This document shows, in pieces, positions 26,964 to 39,613 of a stretch of 64,000 nucleotides of DNA (positions within the stretch are counted from its first letter, which is position 1; each line of letters starts with the position of its first letter). The translations under genes were made by a program, and so were the position numbers. The notes below the pieces were generated by a model, which searched no databases, had not been told where the DNA came from, and saw nothing but the letters and a program-made list of their open reading frames with translations. The stretch is from Stenotrophomonas maltophilia (GTDB taxonomy: Bacteria; Pseudomonadota; Gammaproteobacteria; Xanthomonadales; Xanthomonadaceae). The stretch lies in assembly GCF_003970865.1 (NCBI RefSeq), contig NZ_RXLZ01000013.1, forward strand, positions 19,417-83,416. The letters run 5' to 3'.

Positions 26964-29957
26964 CTATGGGGCGTGCTCAAGGACTTTGGCGGTATAGCTC
27001 AGCGGCGCTACTTCCCTTTCAAGATCCAAGTGGTAATCGCCGAAGCGATTGATGTGGCTGGTCCGATAAGGCGACAGGCCGGCCAGGATCTCGGGCGTCA
27101 GTTCAATCCCCTCCTTCCGCATCTCAGCCAAGGTCCGGCTCATGCCTTCTACGTTGTGGAGGATGATCATGTTGGCGACCAGCTGGCTGTACTTGATGAT
27201 CTTGCGCTGCTCGTGTTGGACGTTCTCAGCAATGATCCCCTGGCTGCCAAAGAACACCCATTTTACGAAGCCGTTGTACTCCTCGCTCTTGTTGGTCGCA
27301 GCATGGATCGTTTTCCGAATCTCGTTGTCATCGATGTAGCGCAGCAAGAACAGCGTTCGGACGGCCTTGCCAAGTTCCCGGAAGGCGAAGTACAGCTTGT
27401 TCTTCCGGCTGTAGGTGCCCAGCCGGCGCAGGATCGAGGACGCGGTGATCTTCCCCAAACGGATTGAGATCACGACCCGCAGCATGTCGTGGAGATGGGT
27501 CGCGATCAGTTGCCAGTCGATGCTGTCTCCGAACAATGCCTGGATGTTCTTATAGGTTCTGCCAGGTTCGGGCCGGAAGAATGTCAGATCCTTGATGTTT
27601 CGTATCCTGGGCATCAGCTGGATGCCCAGCATGTGGGCCAAACCGAAGACCGGGTAGCTTTGGGCCTGCGTGTCGCCATGGACGATCTCAGGCTGGATGT
27701 CGGAAGTGTTGGCCAGCAGGCCGTCGAGGATGTAGATGCCCTCGTGCACGCCACAGGGAATGAAGTGGCTGAACAGTGCCACGTATTTGTCGGACACGTG
27801 GTAGTAGCCAATGCCGCCGTAGCCGCCGTAGCGGATGTGGTACTCCGACAACAGGTTGTCCTCGTAGACGCTCCATTTGGTGCCATCTGCGGAGGCGCTC
27901 TTCCCGCTGCCCCAATAGCCCGGCAGGTCGAATTTGTTGTAGGTATTGATGACCTCCACGATGGCCTTCTCAAGCACATCCTCGGTCACGTATTTCAGGT
28001 TCAGCCAAGCAACCTGGCGCCGGCTGAAGCCCTTGATCGACCGCGCCGTCTGCGTCGGCCCCAGGTTGCAGCCATAGCAAAACAGCGTGGTGATCACCCG
28101 TCGAGGGAGATCTTCAACCTGGCTCTCGGTGCCGGCGATCGGACGGAAGAATCGGTGCAGATCCAGCCATCGGCTGGCGTCGATCAGGACATCGACGATG
28201 CTGGATTCCGGGAGCCGTTCGGCGATGAGGCGATCCACGGTGGTAATCGCGCTGGAGACTTCGGCGCGTTGCCCCTTCCGCAGCACCAGGCGCCCCTCCA
28301 GGATGTCCGCATGCACGTTCTCCGGGAAACGCGCGTCGACCTCGTCGGCCAGGGAGGTCAATTGTGCGCGTAACCCTGCCACGAACGACTCGGCGTCGGT
28401 GGGCAGGCCTGACACCTGACCATAGGCTTCCAGCTCCTGGGCCAAGGTGGCTTCATCGACCAGCTGCTCGCGGTAGTCATCAAACCGTTCGCTGCTGGGA
28501 ATGAAGAGATCTCCGGACTTCAGCTCGTCTTTGACCTGCACCAGCACGGCCAGCTCGAAGTACTTACGGTGCATCCAGCCGGCGCCTGCCGCGCTGGCCC
28601 GCTTGCCAAACACGTGCTGACGCCAGAGCTTGGACATCCAGTCAAAATCCTTCTCCGGGTCCAGGCCGAGGGAAGCAACCTCGATCAACTCACGCCGTTG
28701 GTTGCGCAGTGACAGCACGGCCGCGATCAACGGCTCCATGCCGGCGTCGTGGCTGGTTGCCCGTAGATTCATCAGCTCCAGCCCATTGAACAGCAGCGGC
28801 CTGACCGCGCCGTAGGGCTGCAGCATGAAAGGCAGGTAGTTTTTCCCTGCATAGGCCATATGTTCTTCGCATTCGGCCAGCAAGGTCGATACTTCCGCTT
28901 CCAGGCTGTTGTCGATGGCATCCACGCGCTGACTATCGCTGCCGTCGAGCTGATAGGCCTGCAGGATTTCCTTGAGCTGGCCGATGAGGAAGTCGGCCCG
29001 CTTGGCATGTTCGAGCTGGTAGGCCAGCAGCTTCTGCTGGGCCGTGTTCTCCAGCCCGCGCACCTGCTTGATGAACAACTCGGCTGCATCATCCAGCGTC
29101 TTGGCATGCTGGGCGCGAATGAAGATGGTGGCCAGCGCATAGCGCTTGTCCGGAGCCAATTCGGCCAGCTCGCTGGCGTCATAGGCCCGAGCCATTGCAC
29201 GGAATTGCTTGAGCTTGGGCACCGGCACATCGATGGGAGGCAGCTGGTCGGCCAGCTGCTGCAGCATGCGGATGTGCTGCAGATAAAAACGAACTTCCTT
29301 GTTGGTCGGCCGGCCAGGCTCGCGCTTGAGTGAGTGCCAGCCAGTAAATCTGGAGCCTTCCGGTGCGCGCAGCAATTCGTCAATGAGCGTGCGCGTTGCG
29401 GGCGTCAGCGCGTGACTGATGCTGCGGTAGTACCCCAGATTGACCCTCTCACGCGCGCCAATGGCGGCCAGCTCCAGGGTGCGGAAGCCTGGCAGTTCGT
29501 AGCGGTGGTGCACCAGCTCTTCGAGCAGGACGTTCACGATGTCCGGGATGGTGTGCTTGGTCTGGGCTGCTCCGGTGGCCACCGTGTCCAGCCAGGCCAA
29601 GCCTGATTTGTCCAAGGGACGTACCCCAATGAACTTCCGAAGCTGCGGCATATGCCGGCGCTGGCTGCCGGAGGCGTCGTAGCGTTCGAGCTGGTCGGTG
29701 TCCAATACGCGCCCGAGTCGGGCGGCCTTGGCGATGTGCTTCCGGATCCGCTCGGGCACTTCGGCCAACACCGTGAAGTAACCCAGGCGCTGGAAGAGCT
29801 TGAGATGAATCAGTACCGCCAGCTGCGGTCCCGGCTGGGTGGTCAGCTGCTTGGCGAATGCAATCTCAGCGGCGGTCGGAGTGTAGATCTCCTCCAGTTC
29901 CTTGGCGGTGGGATCAGGCTTCAGTCGCGGGTAGGCGGTCTCGTGAAGGGTAGCCAT
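26964..29957 (-). CDS. tnpA: Tn3-family transposase TnpA
   Basis: At 997 residues this is the full length for a Tn3-family transposase. An N-terminal DNA-binding part recognises the inverted repeats. The C-terminal catalytic domain shows Asp in SASADGTKWSVYE, Asp in EIVHGDTQAQSYPVFGLA and Glu in NKSEEYNGFVKWVFFGSQG, the DDE triad. It catalyses replicative transposition and cointegrate formation. The gene ends 97 bp from the left inverted repeat, and its start is 23 bp after the tyrosine recombinase gene on the same strand, so the two are probably cotranscribed. Confidence 0.95.
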   Translation of the reverse strand: MATLHETAYPRLKPDPTAKELEEIYTPTAAEIAFAKQLTTQPGPQLAVLIHLKLFQRLGYFTVLAEVPERIRKHIAKAARLGRVLDTDQLERYDASGSQRRHMPQLRKFIGVRPLDKSGLAWLDTVATGAAQTKHTIPDIVNVLLEELVHHRYELPGFRTLELAAIGARERVNLGYYRSISHALTPATRTLIDELLRAPEGSRFTGWHSLKREPGRPTNKEVRFYLQHIRMLQQLADQLPPIDVPVPKLKQFRAMARAYDASELAELAPDKRYALATIFIRAQHAKTLDDAAELFIKQVRGLENTAQQKLLAYQLEHAKRADFLIGQLKEILQAYQLDGSDSQRVDAIDNSLEAEVSTLLAECEEHMAYAGKNYLPFMLQPYGAVRPLLFNGLELMNLRATSHDAGMEPLIAAVLSLRNQRRELIEVASLGLDPEKDFDWMSKLWRQHVFGKRASAAGAGWMHRKYFELAVLVQVKDELKSGDLFIPSSERFDDYREQLVDEATLAQELEAYGQVSGLPTDAESFVAGLRAQLTSLADEVDARFPENVHADILEGRLVLRKGQRAEVSSAITTVDRLIAERLPESSIVDVLIDASRWLDLHRFFRPIAGTESQVEDLPRRVITTLFCYGCNLGPTQTARSIKGFSRRQVAWLNLKYVTEDVLEKAIVEVINTYNKFDLPGYWGSGKSASADGTKWSVYEDNLLSEYHIRYGGYGGIGYYHVSDKYVALFSHFIPCGVHEGIYILDGLLANTSDIQPEIVHGDTQAQSYPVFGLAHMLGIQLMPRIRNIKDLTFFRPEPGRTYKNIQALFGDSIDWQLIATHLHDMLRVVISIRLGKITASSILRRLGTYSRKNKLYFAFRELGKAVRTLFLLRYIDDNEIRKTIHAATNKSEEYNGFVKWVFFGSQGIIAENVQHEQRKIIKYSQLVANMIILHNVEGMSRTLAEMRKEGIELTPEILAGLSPYRTSHINRFGDYHLDLEREVAPLSYTAKVLEHAP

Positions 29958-29980
29958 TGGATCCGAAGGTTATGAGGGGA

Positions 29981-31252
29981 TCAATCCCAGTGCCGGCCAT
30001 CGTCTGTATTGAGAGACGCTTCCAGGAAACACTGGTGCGTATCGGCCATGCGGTGCATGTCATCGAGCAACGTGGCCAGGATTTCATCCAGATCCCGGTC
30101 GGGATCGGTGGGAGCTGTCAACCGGTACTCGCTGCTGGCGGTGTTCAGCCGCACAGCCTGGAACGGGGCCAAGCAGATCTCTTCGATTCGCCCCCGGGCC
30201 TTGGCCGCGCCGCGGCCGGCGCGGGCAAACGGGGTCAGCACCATGCGCAGGCGCAGCTGCAGGGCAGATTTTCCCTCGGGCGCCGGCAGCGCCATCGTCG
30301 GAGCTGGCGAGGTTGGGCTGGGCAGGCTCGCTTCAATGCGATCCCGGGCGAACGGGTCACGCCCGTCCAGATAACGCATGGCCGACTGCACATCGCGCCA
30401 GCCCACGTACTCCATCAGCGCCTTCATGTCCCAGCCTTGGTCGTTGGCCCAGCTGGCAAAGCCGCGGCGCAGCGAATGGCTGCTGTGGAGCCCAGCATCG
30501 GCAAAACCAGCACTGGCCAGCAACTCACGCAGCAGGCGCACCAAGCTGTTGGGATGCAGGCCTTCGGCGCTCACCTGGCCCCATTGGCTGACCGCCCGAA
30601 ATACCGGCCCTTCTTGCAGGCCGGCCGCCTGCAGCCACACCTGGGTCGCCTCCACCGGACACAATCGCGACAACGCCGGCACCTTGTAGGTGACGCCGGC
30701 CGCCTGCCGATCGCCCTTGCTGCGCGGAAGGAAGCAGGTCATCCCCTGTCCCGGCACCAGCGTGAGATGGGCCACGTCCAGACGCAGCAGTTCATCGCCG
30801 CGGAAGCCACGCCAGAATCCGAGCAGCACCAACGCTCGGTCCCGTTGGTGGCGCAGCGCCGCCGCTCCGTCGCCCCGCGCCTGTGCCGCAGCGATCGCTG
30901 CAGCCAACCAGTCATCGAGTTCGACCAGCCGCCGAATCTGGAGCGGCGCGGCTTGCTTGACCTGGCCCGGGTGCAGGGTTTTGATGCCTTTGAGCACCTT
31001 GCGCACCAGCGGCGACCGGGTCGGGTCGACAAAGCCGTGGTCGCGGTGCCAGGAGGCAATGGCGGCCAGCCGGTGGCGAAGGGTGCTGGTGGCCAAGGTC
31101 TGCGCATAGGCGGCCAGGTACCGCGCCACGCTGTCAGGTGTGGCTGGGAGGTGGCCTTGCCACTCAACCTCAAAGTGCCGCAGCGCCGACGCATAGCTGC
31201 GCACCGTGTTCTGGCGCGTGGCCGCATCGAGGTAGCGGTCCAGTTCGGTCAC
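29981..31252 (-). CDS. Tyrosine recombinase of the inner transposon
   Basis: This protein of about 423 residues has an N-terminal SAM-like domain (DRYLDAATRQNTVRSYASAL) and a catalytic domain: Arg in FWRGFRGDELLRLDVAHL, His-x-x-Arg in SSHSLRRGFASWAND and Tyr in DVQSAMRYLDGRDPF. A C-terminal extension of about 120 residues follows. GTG 31252 is chosen because GTGA overlaps the merR stop and GGAGG lies 10 bases upstream; ATG 31306 is also possible. It should resolve cointegrates, presumably at the core near 41325. Translational coupling to a metal-sensing regulator gene is unusual. Confidence 0.84.
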   Translation of the reverse strand: MTELDRYLDAATRQNTVRSYASALRHFEVEWQGHLPATPDSVARYLAAYAQTLATSTLRHRLAAIASWHRDHGFVDPTRSPLVRKVLKGIKTLHPGQVKQAAPLQIRRLVELDDWLAAAIAAAQARGDGAAALRHQRDRALVLLGFWRGFRGDELLRLDVAHLTLVPGQGMTCFLPRSKGDRQAAGVTYKVPALSRLCPVEATQVWLQAAGLQEGPVFRAVSQWGQVSAEGLHPNSLVRLLRELLASAGFADAGLHSSHSLRRGFASWANDQGWDMKALMEYVGWRDVQSAMRYLDGRDPFARDRIEASLPSPTSPAPTMALPAPEGKSALQLRLRMVLTPFARAGRGAAKARGRIEEICLAPFQAVRLNTASSEYRLTAPTDPDRDLDEILATLLDDMHRMADTHQCFLEASLNTDDGRHWD

Positions 31253-31662
31253 TGGCGCGTGGCCTCCACCGAGGCCGGCTGTCGCAGCGTTGACAGGATG
31301 GTGCATTCTGCCCGCTGACCGCCGTGGCAACTGGCAATCACCCGTTCCAGCTCGCTGGCCATGCGCTGAAGGTCAGCCATGCGCGCCCGCACGTCGGTCA
31401 GATGGCTGCGGGCCAGCCGATCCACGTCCCCGCACGAAAGCTCCTCATCGCCGGCCAGCTGCAGCAGGCTGCGGACCTCTTCCAGACTGAAACCCAGATC
31501 CCGGCCACGCGCAATGAAGCGCAGCCGCTCGATGTCGGCCGGGCCATAGACCCGGTACCCATTGCCTGAGCGCCCAGGGCGCGGCAATAGGCCGATCCGC
31601 TCGTAATAGCGGATGGTCTCCAGATGGCACCCGCTGGCGTCGGCAGCCTCACTGATTTTCAT
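31249..31662 (-). CDS. MerR-family heavy-metal-responsive regulator (CadR/PbrR/ZntR-like)
   Basis: This 137-residue regulator has a winged-helix N terminus (MKISEAADASGCHLETIRYY), the long dimerisation helix and the metal-binding cysteines: one in ELSCGDVDRL and two in IASCHGGQRAEC. The arrangement fits sensors of divalent soft metals such as Cd, Pb or Zn. The start at 31662 is chosen at the canonical MKISEAA. It diverges from the CDF transporter gene across a MerR-type promoter with a 19-bp spacer, which it should twist open when metal binds. The stop overlaps the GTG of the recombinase gene. Confidence 0.9.
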   Translation of the reverse strand: MKISEAADASGCHLETIRYYERIGLLPRPGRSGNGYRVYGPADIERLRFIARGRDLGFSLEEVRSLLQLAGDEELSCGDVDRLARSHLTDVRARMADLQRMASELERVIASCHGGQRAECTILSTLRQPASVEATRQ

Positions 31663-31673
31663 TCGTAGTACGC

Positions 31674-31704
31674 TTGACTCCGTAGTAGCTACGGACTTTA
31701 CCCT
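31674..31704 (+). promoter_or_regulatory. MerR-type promoter and operator of the metal-efflux operon
   Basis: The -35 box TTGACT (31674-31679) and -10 box TACCCT (31699-31704) are separated by 19 bp, longer than the usual 17 and typical of MerR-controlled promoters. The spacer holds a dyad, TCCGTAG (31679-31685) and CTACGGA (31689-31695), centred on 3 bp. It reads toward the CDF gene. Confidence 0.82.
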
Positions 31705-31767
31705 CACCGGCTGTGTCATGCCAGCGGCCCGCCCGGGCCCGGCTTCCCTGCGAATGGAGATGTTCCG

Positions 31768-32385
31768 ATGAGTGATTGCGGCTGCCACCACGAGGCTAAG
31801 AACGCGCAGGAGCGGCGCGTCCTCTGGATCGCCCTGGCGTTGAACGCGGCGATGGCCGTGATCGGCGGCATCGCCGGCTGGGTTGCTCATTCCACTGGCC
31901 TACTGGCCGACGCTCTGGACATGCTGTCCGATGCCACCGCCTATGCCATTGGCTTGGTCGCTATCGGGCGCACGGCGCGCTTCAAGGCCAATGCCGCGTG
32001 GGTCAGCGGCAGCGTGCTGCTTGTGCTGGGTGTGGGCGTGTTGGTCGAGGTCGGCCGCCGCGTAATGTTCGGTGCCGAGCCGGTCAGCGGCTGGATGATT
32101 GGCACCGCCCTGCTGTCGCTGGTGGTAAACGTGACGGTACTGCGCATGCTGGCGCCGCTGAAGTCCGGCGAGGTGCATCTGCGGGCGACCTGGCTGTTCA
32201 CCCGGGCTGATGTGGTCGCCAATGTTGGCGTAATCCTGGCGGGCCTCCTGGTGTGGTGGCTGGCCAGCCCGTACCCAGATTTCGTGATCGGCGCCCTGAT
32301 CGGCCTGTATGTGATCAAGGAAGCCTTCGAGATCTTGGGTGATGCCCGCCGGGCACGTGCCGACGCGCGCAAGACGGCTGCATGA
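31768..32385 (+). CDS. Cation diffusion facilitator, short form without C-terminal domain
   Basis: This 205-residue membrane protein has six helices and a Cys/His-rich start (MSDCGCHHEAKN). Helix 2 carries the metal-site residues of CDF proteins in HSTGLLADALDMLSDATAY, and helix 5 has TRADVVANVGVILAG. It stops soon after helix 6, so the cytoplasmic dimerisation domain of typical CDF proteins is missing. A small protein encoded at the end of the operon (38222-38500) looks like that domain. First gene of the MerR-controlled operon, it probably exports Zn, Cd or Co to the periplasm. The stop overlaps the next start (ATGA). Confidence 0.87.
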   Translation: MSDCGCHHEAKNAQERRVLWIALALNAAMAVIGGIAGWVAHSTGLLADALDMLSDATAYAIGLVAIGRTARFKANAAWVSGSVLLVLGVGVLVEVGRRVMFGAEPVSGWMIGTALLSLVVNVTVLRMLAPLKSGEVHLRATWLFTRADVVANVGVILAGLLVWWLASPYPDFVIGALIGLYVIKEAFEILGDARRARADARKTAA

Positions 32386-32738
32386 CCAGGCTTGGCCGGC
32401 TGGGTTCTGGCCTGCGCTGGCTCCTGCTGGCGCACTTGGCCGTGGGCCTGGTGGCGCAGCCGGTGCTGGCACTGGTCGGCGAGCTGCATGCCCAGACCCA
32501 TCTGGCCGCTGCCGACCGTGGCCCGGCAGTGGCGCCACCAGCTGCCGAGCGTGGCGTAGACGTCGCCCTGCATCGGCTTCAGCAGCTGGTGCTGTGTTGC
32601 AGCCAAGCCGCGCCGGCCCCTGAGATCCTGCTGGCCGTGGCGGACATCGGCCGGTATTTGCACGCGCTGGACGCCGATACGCCCCGGTATCCGCCCGCGC
32701 ACCTGATCGCGCCGTTCCGACCGCCGATCGCAGGGTGA
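32382..32738 (+). CDS. Small exported protein, CzcI-like by position
   Basis: This 118-residue protein has an N-terminal hydrophobic export signal (WLLLAHLAVGLVAQPVLALV) followed by a soluble part with scattered His and a CC pair (HRLQQLVLCCSQ). No conserved domain is recognised. In czc operons a small periplasmic protein (CzcI) often precedes czcC; position, size and His content fit, but similarity is not demonstrated. It is coupled to the CDF gene by a 4-base overlap. Confidence 0.55.
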   Translation: MTRLGRLGSGLRWLLLAHLAVGLVAQPVLALVGELHAQTHLAAADRGPAVAPPAAERGVDVALHRLQQLVLCCSQAAPAPEILLAVADIGRYLHALDADTPRYPPAHLIAPFRPPIAG

Positions 32739-32794
32739 GGTCGGCTGGCATGCGCCGGCGCCCTGTCGATATCGAGAACCTTCGGAGTACTTCC

Positions 32795-34071
32795 ATGCAT
32801 GTGCGATTGGCGGCTATAGCCGCATGGCTGCTGTTGGGCGGCGCGGTGACGACGCCGGCGGCGGCGGCCGAATTGATGACTTTGGACGACGCGTTCGCGC
32901 GTGTGGCCCAAACCCACCCCGAGCTGCGCCTGGTCGATGCGCGGGCCACCGTGCTCGCTGCCGAGCGCGATCAGGCCATGCAGCGCCCACCGTGGACGGT
33001 CGGTGCCGAGGTCGAAAATGCATTGGGCACGGGCGTGGCCCGTGGTCTGGACAGCGCCGAGCTGACCTTGAGCCTGAGCTCGGTCCTGGAGCGCGGCGGC
33101 AAGCTCGATGCGCGCCGAACCCTGGCCCAAAGCCGGATTGATGCGCTGGCCGTGCACCGGGAGACCGGCCGGCTGGACCTGCTCGCCGAGACGGCGCAGC
33201 GCTATCTGGCCGTCGTTGGCGCCGACCGTCAACGCCGGCTGGCGGACGTGGATGTCGGCCAGCGCCAGCGGACCGTGGCGGCCGCCCGGCAGCGCCTGCA
33301 GGCCGGTGCTTCGCCCGAATCGGTGGTACTCACCGCGCAGGCAGCGCTGGCGCGGGCCGAGCTGACCCGTGATCGGGCCGATCAGCAGCGAATCGCCGCT
33401 CGTCAGCATCTGGCCGCACTGTGGGGCGAACGTGCTCCCAGCTTCGAGGTGGCCGCGGCCGATCCCAGGGTCTTGCCGGCGATCGCGTCCATGCAGACGT
33501 TGGCCGAGGAGCTGGAGCGGACTCCGGAACTGGCGCAGTTTGCCGACGCCCGTCGGATCGCGCAGGCACGACTGCAGCTGGCGCGTTCGGCGGCCTCGTC
33601 GGACCTGTCCTGGCAGCTCGGTGTGCGCCGCCTGCAGGAGTCCGACGACACCGCGTTGGTGGCCAGCCTGTCCATGCCGCTGGGCAGCCGTAGCCGCGCG
33701 CAGCCGGAAATCCGCGCCGGCGAAGCCGAGCTGGAAGTCCTGACGATCGAGCGCGAGGCCAAGGGCCTGTCGCTGTATTCCACCTTGGTCGAGGCCCATG
33801 GCCGCTACACCGTGGCGCAGGCCGAAGTGGCACGGCTGCAAGGCGACGTGCTGCCGAAGCTGGCCCGGGCTGAGCAGGCCGCCGAGCGCGCCTATCGAGC
33901 CGGCGCGATCAGCTACCTGGAATGGGCCCAGTTGCAGTCCGAACGCACGGCCATGGCCCAGCAGCAGCTGGACGTGGCGCTCGATGCGCAGCGCGCCCTG
34001 ATCGAAATTCAACGACTGACCGGCCAGGCGCTTGTCACGCCGCCGGCGGCCGCTTCCACCGGAGAGACCCC

Positions 34072-34075
<4 letters not shown>
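32795..34075 (+). CDS. czcC: CzcC-like outer membrane factor (TolC family)
   Basis: This 426-residue protein has a signal peptide (MHVRLAAIAAWLLLGGAVTT) and two TolC-type repeats of long amphipathic helices, for example LTLDDAFARVAQTHPELRL-like at the start (here MTLDDAFARV) and RAYRAGAISYLEWAQLQSER near the end. It forms the outer membrane channel of the tripartite efflux pump. The ATG at 32795, with GGAG nine bases upstream, is chosen over earlier codons that precede a poor signal sequence. The stop overlaps czcB (ATGA). Confidence 0.9.
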
Positions 34076-38500
<4,425 letters not shown>

Positions 38501-38515
38501 TCGCAGCCACTGGCT

Positions 38516-39613
38516 CTATGCGTCTGCGCTAGCAGGCGCATAGACCTGATGACCCGGCAGCGCACATGGGCCGGCATACACAAAAGCCACGCTTTGCCGC
38601 GCCCGAGTGAAGGCCACGTAGTACTTCGGTGGCGCGGTGATACGCGCTGGATCGGCCGTGCGCAGGTACTGCGTCAACGGCCCGTTCGGAAAGATGAGGA
38701 CTCGACTGTAGGTGCGGCCCTTGCACTGCCCAAAGTTCACTGCCGGTAGTCCGTCGCACTCCTGGCGCCGGTCATGCCGGAGCACGGTGGGGGCAAACTC
38801 CTGCATGTACGCAGCAACGTCGCCGGGGGCGACAAGGTAGATGCCATCGTGTCCGGTGACCTCGCCATTGCCTGATTGGGTGCGGGGCATCTGCGGATAG
38901 AGCGTGTCAGCCATATCGCACAGGGCCTGGACGCAGCGCAGACTGATGAGGCGGTGATCCAGCTGGCATAAGCCGTCCGACTCCCAGATCTGAAACAGCG
39001 CTGCCAGATTGGGCCCGCGATACTGGCTGTGCCTTAGCGCATAGTTGGTGGCATACGTCGCCTGGCGCGTATCACCCACCAACGTGATGGCGATATCGCT
39101 CTTCAACAGCCGCTCGACCAGATCCAGATCAAAGCCGGCCAGGTCCTGAACTTCGTCGATGTAGAGCTCGTCGTACATGGCCGCCAGGCGTGCGATGACC
39201 TGACCTTGGGTCAGCTCATCGCAGCGCACAGCAAAGTCGGCGGCCCGGTCCGAATACATCCGGTTACCTGCCAGGTAGTGGCGCGCCACCTGGGTGCGCG
39301 GGGCCCGGTTGTTGGTGACACCGTCTACGAACAGGATGGTCTCGATGCGAGGCTCAGGGCACAGTGCCGCCTGGTACGGGCGGATGCACTCGCGCAGCAG
39401 AAAGCCATACCAGCTGTGCAAGGTGACATGCGCGGGGACCGCGCCGGCGTGGACCTCAAACGAGCGCCGGATCTCTTCCAGGTTTTCCAGCGTGTAGGTG
39501 ACAATCGCGATGCGACGCCCAGGTCGCTCCAAGGCCTGCCGGACCAGCAGCGTGGTCTTGCCCGAGCCTGCCGCTGAGAGCAGTACCCGGTTAGGCGATG
39601 GCACGCTGGACAT
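38516..39613 (-). CDS. UvrD/Rep-like SF1 helicase (GajB-like)
   Basis: This 365-residue superfamily 1 helicase has Walker A LLSAAGSGKTTLLV, Walker B/II YIDEVQDLAGFD, motif III VGDTRQATYAT and motif VI YYVAFTRARQSVAF. It is shorter than UvrD, as are helicases of the Gabija/class 2 OLD pairs. It overlaps the end of the OLD-nuclease gene by 23 bases on the same strand, so the pair is one operon. In Gabija, GajB senses DNA ends made during phage infection and works with GajA. It converges on the metal-efflux operon 16 bp away. Confidence 0.87.
   Translation of the reverse strand: MSSVPSPNRVLLSAAGSGKTTLLVRQALERPGRRIAIVTYTLENLEEIRRSFEVHAGAVPAHVTLHSWYGFLLRECIRPYQAALCPEPRIETILFVDGVTNNRAPRTQVARHYLAGNRMYSDRAADFAVRCDELTQGQVIARLAAMYDELYIDEVQDLAGFDLDLVERLLKSDIAITLVGDTRQATYATNYALRHSQYRGPNLAALFQIWESDGLCQLDHRLISLRCVQALCDMADTLYPQMPRTQSGNGEVTGHDGIYLVAPGDVAAYMQEFAPTVLRHDRRQECDGLPAVNFGQCKGRTYSRVLIFPNGPLTQYLRTADPARITAPPKYYVAFTRARQSVAFVYAGPCALPGHQVYAPASADA

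Noticed and set aside
27489..28373. A 294-codon plus-strand frame inside tnpA
   Set aside because: It is a shadow of the transposase, whose DDE motifs are intact on the other strand.
29957..31318. A 453-codon plus-strand frame opposite the tyrosine recombinase
   Set aside because: It is antisense to a gene with all catalytic motifs, and the translation is low-complexity Arg/Gln/Gly.
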